From: Erodium maritimum
Taxonomy: Eukaryota; Streptophyta; Magnoliopsida; Geraniales; Geraniaceae
Assembly: GCA_963921825.1 (NCBI GenBank)
Contig: OY997594.1
Coordinates: forward strand, 3,539,001 to 3,603,000
Reading direction: 5' to 3'
Length of the DNA: 64,000 nt
The position numbers and the translations under genes were made by a program. The notes below the pieces were generated by a model that saw nothing but the letters and a program-made list of their open reading frames with translations, was not told the DNA's origin and ran no database searches. Shown piece by piece: positions 1-11,220 of the stretch. Each line of letters opens with the position of its first letter. Within the stretch, counting starts at the first letter, position 1.

Positions 1-1
1 G

Positions 2-328
2 CAAGTGTACGATGCCATGTGGGACTTGGCGTTGCCGGTCAGCGCTGACCGGGATCACGGGTATTGTAATCCGACGGTGGGTGGTGGGTCTTCGTTGCTG
101 GAGGGTATAAGCATCGGACGGCTGGGATGGAGGGTGTTGCTGACTGGGTACGAGGGGGACCCACTTATAGATCGTATGGTGGAGGTGGTGGATGTGATGG
201 ATGAGAAATGTGTGGATGTGGTGGCTCATTTTGGTAAAGGTGGAGGTCATTTGGTGGAGCTTAAGGACCGTTCCAAGGCCGTGGCTTTGTTTATGGTCCT
301 ACGAGATTTTGTATCACCACCATTGTAG
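2..328 (+). CDS. Carboxylesterase (CXE, GID1-like alpha/beta hydrolase), C-terminal part
   Basis: This is the 3' end of a gene cut by the window edge; the reading frame is open from base 2 to a TAG at 326-328. The visible ~108 residues are the last third of a plant CXE-type alpha/beta hydrolase (HSL family). MWDLALP followed by a DHGYCNP motif is typical of the family. A GYEGDPLID motif carries the catalytic Asp (codon at 158-160), and GKGGGHLVEL carries the catalytic His (codon at 248-250). The nucleophile Ser and the HGG oxyanion motif lie outside the window. Members hydrolyse small carboxyl esters, and the related GID1 proteins bind gibberellin; both catalytic residues visible here favour an active esterase. 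The substrate cannot be told from this part. The short C-terminus ends in VSPPL without any targeting signal that I recognise. Confidence 0.8.
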   Translation, partial: QVYDAMWDLALPVSADRDHGYCNPTVGGGSSLLEGISIGRLGWRVLLTGYEGDPLIDRMVEVVDVMDEKCVDVVAHFGKGGGHLVELKDRSKAVALFMVLRDFVSPPL

Positions 329-384
329 TTGCCTGAAGTCCACGTGTTAAATAATAAGGGTAACGGTAACTCGATGTCGTATCT

Positions 385-690
385 CTGACTTTTCGTTTAT
401 TATCAAATCATAATTCGAGTGTAAGTTGGTTATCATATCATAACGTTGACTGCAATATTTGTCATTTTACGTTCTCAAATTTAACGATCGATAAGTGAGT
501 AACGGAAAAAGTTGATAAGTCAGGGTTATGATTTGAGAATAAACGAAAAGTTTACGTTATGACATCAAGTTTTTTTCATTTCATTTCAAGAATGCTTTAG
601 AGGCACGTGACAAGCATGTGACTAGTATTTCATGGAGTCAGTCACAATTAATAGATTTTGATGCATTTTGAGAATTAATTTGTCAAACTT
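385..690. repeat. Interspersed repeat family G, copy 1
   Basis: About 300 bp that matches 16328-16625 in the opposite orientation. Shared landmarks are GGTTATGATTTGAGAATAAA, TTATGACATCAAGTTTT, the CACGTGACAAGC segment and GAATTAATTTGTCAAAC. It contains short internal inverted copies of ACTTTTCGTTTATT. No coding potential was seen. It is probably a non-autonomous DNA transposon; the superfamily is not identified. Confidence 0.6.
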
Positions 691-1239
691 ATTACTATGT
701 AATACTTTTCATACGTTTGAGTTATGATTTGCTAATTGACCTTCGTACAGTGCGGTGACATGACGTTTCCTCTTCTTATATTTGTTTGCTTCATGTGTGA
801 AGCGGGGTGGTTTTTCGTTTCGGTTGATTCTTGTTCCTCCTGTGTTGTTTTTCTTGGTAGGTTGTATCTATTTGTTAGTTGTTTTTTTCTTGGTGGGTCA
901 TTTTTGGTTTCGGTTGTGTCTTATAAAAACACTCCATATTTTTGGGCTTTTCGTATTTCTCTTTCCCCTCGTGAGATGTTTCATTTAATATATGTCTTGA
1001 TGATAAAAATAAACTTATAGTAGAAAATTGTAATAGAATTAGGATGGTAAGTCAAATCTGGTAATCCGTTCATTAAAGACGATTTGTTAATGGGACTATT
1101 AATATTGTTGTAAAAAATAAGTCGATGTCCACTGTCACACTAATCAAAATATAGGCTTTTAAAAGTCTTGTTATACAAAAAAAGGCTAGCATGTATTGAT
1201 CTATGTAATAATCAGACAAGAACCTAGTACTAGACAAAA
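691..1239. other. Intergenic, no recognised gene
   Basis: T- and G-rich spacer between the carboxylesterase end and the CHX gene 3' end. A hydrophobic open frame at 736-1020 has no family resemblance and is treated as chance. The right part presumably contains the 3' UTR of the CHX gene on the minus strand. Confidence 0.4.
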
Positions 1240-4200
1240 CTAAGGGGTGCCGATATGCTCATCTCCTTGTCCTTGATGACGTCGTGCCCCTGTCTCCGAC
1301 GGCGACACGTGCCCATCGAATTGATCATTGACGTCACCAGGAGTATAAGGTGTGTTGATCTCTTCATCTCCCTCCCCTCCTAACTCTATGCCAACGTATT
1401 GCTGCACCACCAGCACCGCCGCACGCGCCGCAAACTCCGGCGAAGCTAACCAGTCTCCGACCGCCCCCAGCTCCGGGAACTCACTCCGGTCGTTTATCCC
1501 GGCGGTGAGGGGCGACACGACGCCGTATCGCCTTCCGACTATGAACAGCTCGTGTAAGCTCTCCATTGACCGTATTGCCCCTACCGTCTCCATCCCGTTG
1601 CTCACCGCCTTCTCTTCGTAAGTCACGGTCTCGTCGTCCCCAATACTCTTCCTAAAGTCGTGGATCGCGATATGGTCGAGCTTATTTTCTTTTTCCTGTC
1701 CCGTTTCCGCCGTCAGCACAGCCCTCGGGCGGCCCGGGGGCTGTGCTGGGGGATCGGATGTGTCCTGTCCCGAGACGAATCTTACTACGGTAAGATTCGT
1801 CGCGGGATTGTCGGACATTCTGGACGCGTAAGCCAGTGCTTCTCTGTCGTCGGGCCCGCCAAAGAACAGGAGGGCTACGCGATGTGACGGTTCGTCTCTG
1901 GAGCCTCTGTTGACCAGGATCCCGACCGAGCACGGTGCGTTGGCTAAGACGGCTTGGTTTATGGTTCGGAAAGCCGGGTTCGTGGGCTCCACCACGCCCT
2001 CGGCGGTTTGTTGTTGGTGGAAGGGGAGGATGATTAAGGCGACGCGCTTGTCCTCCGCCAGGTGGCAGATGTCTTCGTGCATCGTGGAGTACGGCGAGAT
2101 CACCGTCAGGGGATGGATAGAGACGTATTCGACGTCGTTCTCGAGGTTCTCGAAGGCGGTTATGATTTGGTCGGATTGTGCTTGGGTCCGGTTCAGGGCC
2201 GGTCGGCCCGATCTCCGGGTGTTGTGGACTATCAGCATGGCGGAGGCCCGACCGGTGAGCTCCTCGAGGCGGAGGACGTAGGCGCATATCGGGGACTTTT
2301 TGTTGGGGTTTGACACTTCGAGGAGGTTGATGATTGTTTGGACGTTCCTGTGTGTGTGGATGCAGACTAGGATTCGTAGCTGTCCGTCGCTTTTTGTCTT
2401 TTCGATCGTGCGTTTCCTGTACGGTGCTAGTCTTCTTTTCGGTTGATAAATTGTGGTCACGACGGGAGTGATGACCGCCGTCATTATTACTGTAGTCACT
2501 ACCATTATTGCAAATGTCTTGTCGTTTAGGACCTGCGCAACAAGATATCTCGATCAGATTGAAAGAATTCGCATTAAATGTGAGACTTGTAGGATGGTCA
2601 TATATGTTACGATCACATATACATTAGGGGCGAAATTGCAAGAGAAGGGTTTTTGTGGCGAATCACCCCCTTGGGACAAAAGTTTTATACTTCGCCCACA
2701 AATTGTAATAGCACACCTTCTAGCTACTTGCCAAGCGACATGTAATCATTCCTTCCAATTTGTCGGGTTAATCGTCTCCAGCGTTGTGGCATAAATGAGA
2801 GACTTTTGTAGGATGGTCATGTATGTTACAATCAGATATACAGTAGGGGCAAGATTGTAAAAGAAGGGTTTTTGGGGCGAATCACCCTCTTTGGGACAAA
2901 AGTTTTATACTTCGCCTACAAATTGTAATTGCACACCTTTTGGATACTTGCCAAGTGACATGTAATCATTCATTCCAATTTGTCGCGTTAACCGTCTCCA
3001 GCATTGTGGAAGGCTAGGCGAATCAAGCAGTGAAATAAAGACACCCGACTAAGTGAATTCGACCACCTTTTGGCCTCTTACTACGCTAAACATAATAAAT
3101 TATCCAAATTCGTCAGACTAATCGTCTCCGGTGTTGTGAAACACAAGACGAATCAACCGATGAATTAAAGACGATCGACCAAAATTGAAATCGACCACAT
3201 TCTTGCTACACATAGCCATTCGTTCGAATTCGTCGGACCAACGGCCTCCAACGTTACAGAAGACTGAACGAATCGACCACGGCTAGTTCTTAATAGACGA
3301 ATCACTTCATAAATGGCATACCATAAAGTGTGGTTCATTGATGGATTGAGTGAAATACCCTTTGTTCCTTGCCAACATTGAGGATGATCATCTCAACAAG
3401 GCCCTTAGTGTTCATGAGGAAACCAAGAGCAATCCCTTCGCGCAAAGGCATGCGGTAAATCCGTGTAACAACTAGAGTACCAACGATCTTTCCCGCACAA
3501 GCAAGGGCAATCACCCCCAACACGATCCCCCAAGTAAAAACCCCTCCGATGCTCCCCACATCCGTCTTGAGCCCACTAAGCGCGCAAAAGAGAGGCAACA
3601 AGAGCCCCGAAACAAAATCCTCCAGCTTCTCTATAAGGGCAACCCCGAGCGGCCCGTTCGGGATCACGAGACCGAACACAAACGCCCCAAAAATCGAGTG
3701 CGTCCCGATAGCATCGGTTACGAATCCCGAGACCATAACGCCCGTGAGGATCACGCATAGGTGTGACTCGCTAAAGCTCTCCCCTTCCGGGGTAAGCCTG
3801 ATCAGCCAGGCTACAAACGGCCTCACCAAATATATGCAAACGATTACGAAAAACGCGTTCGTAAAGATAACATATAGGGGGGCCACCGAGGAGGCCGCTT
3901 TACTCTTGGCCAAGGCTACGGCCACGGCCAGGAGTATCCAAGCGCACATGTCATTGATTAAAGCCGATGACAAGGCTATTCGCCCGATGTCCGAATTTAT
4001 GAGCTTGACCTCGGCCAGGATTCGGGCGAGGACCGGGAAGGCGGTGACTGATAGGGCGACCCCTATGAAAAGGATGAAAGTTCCCCGGTTTAGTTCTTGG
4101 TTTCCCTTGTAGAGTAGGAAGGAGAATCCCGCCCCGACCGCGAAGGGCGGGATCATCCCGGCGATAGCAATAGCGACGCCTCTTCGAGCGGTTTGCTTGA

Positions 4201-5189
4201 TAACGGAGAGGTCCATCTCTACCCCGACTACGAATATGAAATAGAGGAGACCGAGGTTGGCCATTGTTTCCAAAACCATCACACTTCTTAGCGGGAACAA
4301 TGCGTCCGCAAATAATTGGCTCCTTCCTAACACCGATGGACCTAACACTACTCCACCCTGTAATAACAAAATAGAGGTAGTAACATTAAGGGACAAAAAC
4401 AATCGCAAGAACTTACGGTAAACTATGTATTTTGTAAATGTTATCGGTGTACGTTTTTTTTTCCGAAAAACACCCCAAACTATTTTCCGTCTGTAAAATC
4501 GTAATATGTGACGGAAATTAGTCATATGACAATCTCGTTATTTCATTTTATTTTGAAATTGACTATTTTGTCCTTTACATTATATGTATTTTGCAATTTG
4601 AAACCCTATATACACTTTTGCAAAAACAATCCGGTCAATAGATTTGCAATAAGAAAATAGGTGGGGATTTTTTTCTTTGAACATAATAAGTCACTGATAG
4701 TATTTATAAAACGCGCACAGAATTGGGGATTCGTGGTGCGGGTGGTCAATTCGCCCCACTATGGAAATAAATTGAACACATGAGTTGCTCGTCGGGCGGA
4801 GAATCCTTCGCCCGACAAGGCGAGGTGTTTCGTCACAAACCCTCTTTTTTATCGATTGGCCCCACCAATTTGTCTCGATTTTGCCCTCCGCTACAGATGC
4901 TCTAAGGATTCTATTCGACCGTGGAAACCAGGTCGGTTATCGAGGAACTTACCAAGATCTCCGAAATGACGCGAGGTTGGCGGAAGGGCTTCAGGAGGAA
5001 AGCGAAGAGGCGGGTCATGACGACGACTAGCGTCAATTGCAAGATGAAGAGAGGGAGGGAGAAATCGAGAGGGTTATCGCCCTGCCACACGCCGTTGGTC
5101 GTGATCATGACCGGAGAATAGCATACTATGAGTTCTTTGGTATTGTTTGGATCTCCGAGCGACGCGCTCGCCTTATCGAGGCTTTCCAT
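1240..5189 (-). CDS. CHX15: Cation/H+ antiporter, CHX15-like
   Basis: Three exons joined in phase 0: 5189-4953, 4357-3359 and 2532-1240, all with GT-AG borders. They give 842 residues, close to Arabidopsis CHX15. Residues 45-430 are the Na_H_Exchanger (CPA2) membrane domain with many hydrophobic helices. They include GPSVLG at 85-90, VGVEMD at 124-129 and the Asn-Asp pair at 214-215 ([10 protein letters not shown]) expected at the ion-binding site. The rest is the long hydrophilic cytosolic tail typical of plant CHX proteins, with the [13 protein letters not shown] and [14 protein letters not shown] motifs. CHX proteins exchange K+ or other monovalent cations for H+ in endomembranes or plasma membrane; the location here is inferred. 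The start was chosen because it begins the conserved N-terminal block ([18 protein letters not shown]). Intron 1 (4358-4952) and intron 2 (2533-3358) are filled with repeat sequence, but the coding sequence shows no break. Confidence 0.93.
2575..3007. repeat. Tandem duplication of a MITE-like unit in CHX intron 2
   Basis: Two head-to-tail copies of about 216 bp (2575-2790 and 2792-3007) share the GTAGGATGGTCAT start, the GGGACAAAAGTTTTATACTT core and the CGTCTCCAGC end. The terminal motif (TCGTCTCC..CGTTGTG) recurs twice more at about 3120-3140 and 3235-3262, so the intron looks built from repeated pieces of one element related to the Harbinger-like MITEs elsewhere in the window. Confidence 0.75.
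4399..4660. repeat. Foldback element family C, copy in CHX intron 1
   Basis: Contains CTTACGGTAAACTATGT with T/A-rich inner arms. It is related to 20987-21384 and 52842-53103, which share the 'aaaacttRcggtRaactatg' terminus. The copy is degenerate at its right end. To its right, a Harbinger-like MITE end (CTACAGATGCTC followed by TAA) stops at 4902, just 50 bp from exon 1. Confidence 0.45.
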
Positions 5190-5510
5190 TTTACTACCCT
5201 CAAGTTATCACCTTCACGAAGCTTAGACTCGCATTGCTCTTCCGGCGCAGGACATGACGATCCGGCGATTGTTGGAGGTAGAGAATTGAGTTGGAACAAA
5301 AACATGGGATTCGGAGGTGAGTGTTGATGGCTGTCCGTCCCGTTTGGGAGCTCCGTGTCGTCTTGTGGTCTGAAATAGTTAAGAGGAGTTACTATTTTTG
5401 GAAAGAAAAACATGGTAGTCACTTTCCTTTTTTATAATGGTCACTTGGTGTTGCAGAATTGTTGTCACAGTAGGATAAAGAGATGCATTCCAACACCATA
5501 TGGTTGATAT

Positions 5511-6049
5511 GAGTAATTGCAAAAAAGTGCCTGAAGTATTCGCCTTTTTTTTTGTAAATCCGCTGTCTTTTTTCGTTTGTTGTTGTAAGAAAATATCATG
5601 AACTTGTATTTTTGTTGCATTTAATTTGTGTAAATTTGCCTCAAAATGATGATTTATCCTTTTAAAAATATGTATATTGCAAAAAAGTACCTCAAGTATC
5701 CACTTTTTCTAAAAATCTGCTGTCCTTTTCTTTTTACCGTTGTAAGAAAATGTCATGAACTTGTATTTTTTTGCATTTAATTTTTGTAAATTTGTTCAAA
5801 ATGACGTTTTTATCCTTTTAAAAAATAAGCATAAACGAAAAAACCATAATTCTCACCCACTAATTTTCATACTCTTTGTATATTTTTTTGTTTTTCTTAC
5901 TTATTATTTAAAGAGAAATTGTTATTTTGAAACAAATGTACAAAAGTATAAGAAACAAGAAGTTCTGAATACTTTTCTGCCGTTAACAAGTAAGAGAACT
6001 ATAATTTGTAAACAAATACCTCATAGTACTTTTATTGCAATTATCCCTA
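5511..6049. repeat. Foldback element family A with partial tandem duplication
   Basis: This is the longest copy of the commonest repeat in the window. Its terminus is ATTGCAAAAAAGTACC with the complementary arm ending near 6049 (TACTTTTATTGCAATTATCC). The left arm is present twice in direct order (from about 5517 and from about 5677), so the copy is a nested or partly duplicated palindrome. It lies between the CHX 5' end and the 3' end of the E1-alpha gene. Confidence 0.65.
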
Positions 6050-6160
6050 CGAAGATGTTAGCTACTAAACTACACTTCAGAGTGGAAGCATCTTCATTAG
6101 TAATGAGTTAAAGGATAAAACAGGTTTTTAAGATCGGATTAATGTCGAATATACACAGAT

Positions 6161-9100
6161 CTAAACGGGAACATCGGGAGGGTACTCCGATGGGTATCTC
6201 CCAATGGTCTCTCTGAGATGTCTCTCCTGCTCTTGAAGGTTGGATGGAGGAACATCATATACATCTGTGAACAGATCTGCAATAGGAGGTTTCTCAACTT
6301 TCTCTGCCACCTGAATTGCATGTAAAATCTGCAACAAAAGTTCAAATTAGTAATGATATTTCAATTGTCTACTGTGATCTCCAATTGAGTCGCGTTGAGC
6401 TTACGGAAAATTGCAAAAAAGGATCCTGAGGTATTCACTTTTTTGCAAATTGTAGCCTTTTTCGTTGATAATTGCAAAAAAGTACCCTGAGTATTCACTT
6501 CTTGCCTTTTCGTTACAGTTTGTGTACGTTTGTTTTAAAGTGATGATTTTACCTTTTGAATCTAAATAATAATAAGTACAAAACAAAAAATCCAAAATTT
6601 TCACAGAACTAAATATTTTGGATTTTTACTTATTATTTTTGAAAGGGTAAAATCGTCATTTTAAAGCAAATTTACACGAAGTGCAACAAAAAGAAGTTCA
6701 GGGCATTTTTTTGCAATTATCAAAGAAGAGGGCTACAAGTTGCCAAAAGTGAATACCTCAGGGTACTCTTTTGGAATCATCCCTTGAGCTTGCTACATGT
6801 GCTATGGTTGTTGACTTAAGTGCACAAATAACAGCCAACTTGGAATAATCTAAAATCAGATAGGGTCAAAGGTTCTTACTTGCTTCCTCACATCACTTCT
6901 AATCTCTGATTCAGCATCATCACTCCACCAACCATTGCTTTCTATCCATTTTCTGAATCTACTCACCGGATCACGTTCCATCCTCCAATGCTCAATCTCA
7001 TCTGCCGGTCTGTACTTGGTGGAATCATCTGATGTAGAATGGTGTCCTACTCGATATGTCAAGGCCTGAAGAAAAAGAAAAAGAAAAAAGAAAGATTAAA
7101 CCTAACATCGAAGTCAAACATGTGAATAATCAAATACTATTTAGCTTAAAATCCCTTATTTAATGTTGTTTCACCTCGATTAAAATAGGTCTCTGCTCTT
7201 TGATTGCCATATTACGTGCAGCATGAACAGCATTATACATGGCAAGGGCGTCATTGCCATCTACACGAATGCTTCGAACTCCATAGGCTCGGCCTTTAAC
7301 AACAGCACCATCACCTGGAAATGGAATGATTAGAATATAAGGAGACATTAGGCGTGGAATATTCCAAGATGGACAATATAATACTGGGATAATTGCAAAA
7401 CAGTACCCTGAGGTATTCACTTTTTGCAAGTCGTAGCCATTTTCATTGATAATAGTAAAAATGTGCCATGAGCTTACCCTTTTGTTGCGGCTTGGGTTAA
7501 TTTGTTTCAAAATGATGATTTTACCCTTGAAAATCTAAATTTTCAAAAATAATAACCACAAATTTACACGAAGTGCAACAAAAGGCAAGTTCAATGCATT
7601 TATTTGTAATTACCAAAGAAGAGGGCTACGACTTGCAAAAAGCGAATACTTAAAGGTACTTTTTTGCAATTATGCCTAAAATATACAAGAGAAGGGAAAA
7701 TACTTCGAAACTGATCCGAAGTTGGGGTACTGATAGCCCATCCATTGTTCCTACAGATAAAGATAACTGGAGCCTCCATGACAGCAGCAAAATTAAGAGC
7801 AGCGTGGAAATCTCCCTACCATCATGTGAATTATTATAAACAATCAATCAAAAGGGACAATTATCGACATTAAAAAGGTTTATCCAGAAAATAATCATGA
7901 TCAAACCATTCTGTTCTTCATCCAACAGTGAAGTCATTAGCCAAAATAAGAACTCACTTCATATAAACATTAAAAAAATCATTTCGCTCTCCATGTTATA
8001 AACATTGAGGTTGAGAGTAGTATCTGATTCTCTAGAAATATTTGAAACAACATCTAATTTGCTATCCTGAAAGCAAACCTACCCTACAGAGAAATGTGGC
8101 AGAATCATTTTAAACACATTATGAAGAACAGAATCACAAGAATAAACTTGGGATAACTGCAATAAGTACCAAGAGGTATTCATTTTTTGCAACTTGTAGC
8201 CCTCTTCTTTGATAATTGCAATATATATATTGAACTTGTCTTTTTGTTGCAATTTATACACATATGATGATTTTATCCTTACAATTCATATTTAAAAAAT
8301 AATAATAATAAAAAAAATTCAAATTTTCATATTCTTAGTTTTCTTCCTTTTTGTACTGTGCAAAGAGTAAGAAATCGAAGGGATTTGAAAATTTGGATTT
8401 TTTGTTCTTAAATTATTATTTCTTAAATTTAAATTTCCCAACCGTAAAATCACCATTTTGTAACAAATTTAATACAAAGTCCAACAAAAAGACAAGTTCA
8501 AGACACTTATTTGCAATTATCAAAGAGGAGGGCTACAGATTGCAAAAAGTGAATACTTCAGGATACTTAAACTTCCCTCCCCATGTTTCTAAACTTAAAA
8601 AAGAACAGAACTTTGTAGGCATATTAAATGTGTACCTCACTTGTGCCACCATCGCCAAAGTAAGTAACAGCACAAGCATCTTTCTTATCCATTTTCAAAG
8701 AATATGCAGCACCAACTGCGTGAATAATCTGAGTCCTGCAAAAAACAGTAGAAAAATTCAAGCCCTTGATTTTCATGGTAAATAAACTGTAGAAATTCTA
8801 CAATGAAAAACATTTCCATACACATGGAACATATCTTACGCAATTGTCGATGATACAGTGAAATAATTGAGCTGGTTAGATCCATAATGAATAGGCATTT
8901 GCCTTCCCTTCCCATAATCAGCTTTGTTTCCAAATAATTGGTTTGTAAATTGTTCTATAGTGAAACCACGCCATAATAGAACTCCTGGCTCTCTATACTG
9001 CATCACACATCAAAGAAACTCCATTCTTGCATCACATTCAACTTTGTGCAGGTCCATTTTAGTTCAAGTTACAGAATTTGTACATGTACTGAGAATGGGA

Positions 9101-11006
9101 GCTAAATATGTAGAAAAGGGGAAACCCCAAATATGCACCATATTTCGACCTTTGTAGCAGAAACATGTTGGACTCACCTTTCTTTTTCAAAAACGCATTT
9201 ACCAGTCACCTTTTTTAGCAAAAACAGTGACTTCCGTTAAATAGGTACGGACGCCGTCAGTTTTTAGCAACAACTGTCACCGCTCATTTAATGTCAAAAA
9301 TATTACCAAAAACACTCCCTCTGAAAGTAAAGGTGACAGACTGACGGCGTCAATACTACATATCGGAAGTCATTGTTTTATGCTAAAAAGGTGACAGTGT
9401 AGATGCATTTTTGAGAAGAAAAAAAAGGTCGTTCAAGGGTGCGTATTTGAAGTTACCCTACCCCTAAGCTTAATGCAAATTGCAACCTGTGGGAAGATGA
9501 TGTCATCACTGGAGAGTGCTGCTGCAGATGCAATGTTGATGGCCTCCTCTCCATTTGCCGTCACATAAAATGCAATTCTACCCTGCCTTTGTGCTTCGTA
9601 GAAGGTTGTATCCATGATTTGGAGCTTCAACATGTATTGGTACATTTTCACAGCAACTTCCTTACTAACCTAATCAAATCAATTAGTCATAACAGTCCAT
9701 TTTTCTCTAAAAACATCTCCAATGCAGGGCGAATAGGGGACAAATTCAACCCATGAATCGGCTAAAACGGTGGTTTTGGGGCGAAGGATTCATCGCCCTA
9801 CTCATTTCGCCCACTTTGTGGCCACTTATCATGCCACACATGGCTTTTCTCCCACACACGGGCTAATACCACTGTGGGAGGCTAGGCGAATCTGCCCATA
9901 ATAAGGAGATTCGTCCAGACTAATCGCCTCCGGCGTTGTAGATGTTTGCAATGAATAAGAGCATAACTTGTTTTGTTGTGGAATGTTAGAATATAACTAT
10001 TATTGAGCCTTCAACTATCCGTTTGAGCTTTTAGTTGAGTTCGTCCTCTAATATGCTATTAGAGCTTGATTTCTCACGGACCCGGTTCAAACTCACTCTC
10101 AACAAAAATAGTTAATTTCTTCTCACTTTATTAAATTTGTCCCAAATGGGTCAGCTCTATCTCTCTTCTCTTCTTCCAATAACTATAGGGTGAATTACCT
10201 TTACTACCCCTTATGTATTGGTAACACTCCTTTACGCCATTTTGATGATCTGTGACCAATTCATAAAGGGTACTAAATGCGTGTTACCAAAATGTAAGGA
10301 CTGCTATTGAACATTATAAAACTTTGGGGTACTAAATGTATGTTATCAATTCAAAAAGGTACAAAAAATAATTAACCCATAATTATAATAGTAAACAAGT
10401 TTATTTGTGAGGCAGCGTGTTAGAATAGAGCTATAATTAGAGTTTCAGCTTTTAATTGAGTTGTCCCTAGGAGGAGTACCTCTACTGAGCTTGAGTAGAC
10501 TTTCTGATAGCCATTTTCGTCAAGAACCTGATAGCATTGAACCCGCTCCTCAGAGGATTCAGGTATGAACTCAAGCTTAGAGACCAACTTCACCTTTCCT
10601 CCGGGGAAATCCAAGATCTGCGTCGAAAATGAAGCTTCGTTGACCTCGTAAACTTGAAATAATTAAGCAACAGATCTGAAGATCCCCCAAAAAAAATCCC
10701 CAAAATTGAACAAATGCAAACACGAGAAAGTAAGAACCACCATTATACCTGATCATTGGCAAAAACACTTGGAGGGTCCAATTGCTGTTGAGCTATGATC
10801 GATTCGAAGCGGCGAGAGGTGAAAAGGGAAGCTCTGTTGCTCAAAACCGGATCTGGGTTCGTCAAGCGAGAGAGTGGAGGAGACGTAGATGGAGCTCTGC
10901 GATCAATGGATGCAGAAGTGCGGAGATTTTGGAACGAGCCCAGAAGAGCGGCTCTGGGATTGATCCGGTCGAGAATGCCCCTGGACTTTCTGAAGAAGAG
11001 AGCCAT
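6161..11006 (-). CDS. BCKDHA: 2-oxoisovalerate dehydrogenase E1 subunit alpha, mitochondrial
   Basis: Nine exons: 11006-10749, 10617-10480, 9669-9487, 8997-8840, 8735-8636, 7815-7704, 7314-7175, 7065-6880 and 6328-6161. All borders are GT-AG and all phases are consistent; the product is 480 residues, near the plant norm. The first ~80 residues are rich in Arg and Ser and poor in acidic residues, as in a mitochondrial targeting peptide. The thiamine diphosphate/Mg site is visible as [10 protein letters not shown] (GDGG at 273-276) followed by CRNNGW at about 301-305. The loop [12 protein letters not shown] (367-378) carries the active-site His pair and the Ser residues that BCKD kinase phosphorylates in animal homologues. 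With E1-beta it decarboxylates the 2-oxo acids of Val, Leu and Ile in the mitochondrial matrix. Introns 2, 3, 5, 6 and 8 each carry a repeat element, yet every exon is intact. Confidence 0.96.
6408..6784. repeat. Foldback element family A in E1-alpha intron 8
   Basis: Palindromic arms: GAGGTATTCACTTTTTTGCAA on the left and its mirror AAAAGTGAATACCTCAGGGT on the right. The inner arms are TTTGTTTTAAAGTGATGATT and the complementary GTCATTTTAAAGCAAATTT. Confidence 0.75.
7386..7674. repeat. Foldback element family A in E1-alpha intron 6
   Basis: Starts GGATAATTGCAAAACAGTAC and ends GGTACTTTTTTGCAATTAT. The inner arms, including TTGTTTCAAAATGATGA, match the other family A copies. It lies wholly within the intron between 7316 and 7703. 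Confidence 0.75.
8151..8572. repeat. Foldback element family A in E1-alpha intron 5
   Basis: The left terminus is GGGATAACTGCAATAAGTAC. The right arm, AAAAGTGAATACTTCAGGAT, breaks off before the usual TTGCAATTATCC end, so this copy is slightly truncated on the right. Confidence 0.7.
9128..9470. repeat. Foldback element in E1-alpha intron 3
   Basis: Imperfect long palindrome: the left arm holds CAAATATGCACC..CACCTTTCTTTTTCAAAAACGC and the right arm its mirror with TGCATTTTTGAGAAG and GGTGCGTATTTGAAG. The centre contains a GACGCCGTCAGT motif with its mirror. It is similar in design to family D (26651-26975), but I could not align the two throughout. Confidence 0.5.
9711..9947. mobile_element. 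Harbinger-like MITE in E1-alpha intron 2
   Basis: Terminal inverted repeats AAACATCTCCAATGC and, on the other strand, AAACATCTACAACGC (13 of 15 identical) bound about 237 bp. The inside has GGCGAA / TTCGCCC motifs shared with the MITEs at 23453 and in CHX intron 2. No clean target duplication was found. Confidence 0.55.
10193..10382. repeat. Foldback element family E, copy in E1-alpha intron 2
   Basis: Shares TATTGGTAACACTCCTTTA at the left and the 'GTTATCAATTCAAAAAGGTACAAAAA..AATTAACCC' type right end with 13634-13920 and 35711-36027. Its middle part is shorter than in those copies. Confidence 0.65.
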
Positions 11007-11220
11007 GAAGGATTGAATCGCAGTGGAGAGTGCGATAATGGAGATTTGGAGAAGAGAGATGGATTGACACGGCTCGGGAGAGTGAGAGCGGAAGGAGTCA
11101 AAACTGGAGGCACGTGTTAACGATTAGTGTGATCAGAGATAATGAATCACCTAACTGTCATGTGTATATCTGTAATTCTGTATCATAGTTATTATATTAT
11201 ATATATATATATAAAAAATG

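Noticed and set aside
736-1020. Hydrophobic 94-codon open frame with possible membrane segments
   Set aside because: T-rich sequence always reads as Phe/Val/Leu-rich; no family motif, no splice context, and it lies in a repeat-like spacer.
5126-5422. Upstream minus-strand frame as an N-terminal extension of the CHX protein
   Set aside because: It is in a different frame from the conserved exon starting at 5189, and the CHX product already has normal length from that start.
10782-11120. Plus-strand frames opposite E1-alpha exon 1
   Set aside because: They are antisense to the mitochondrial targeting exon, whose splicing and family match are clear.
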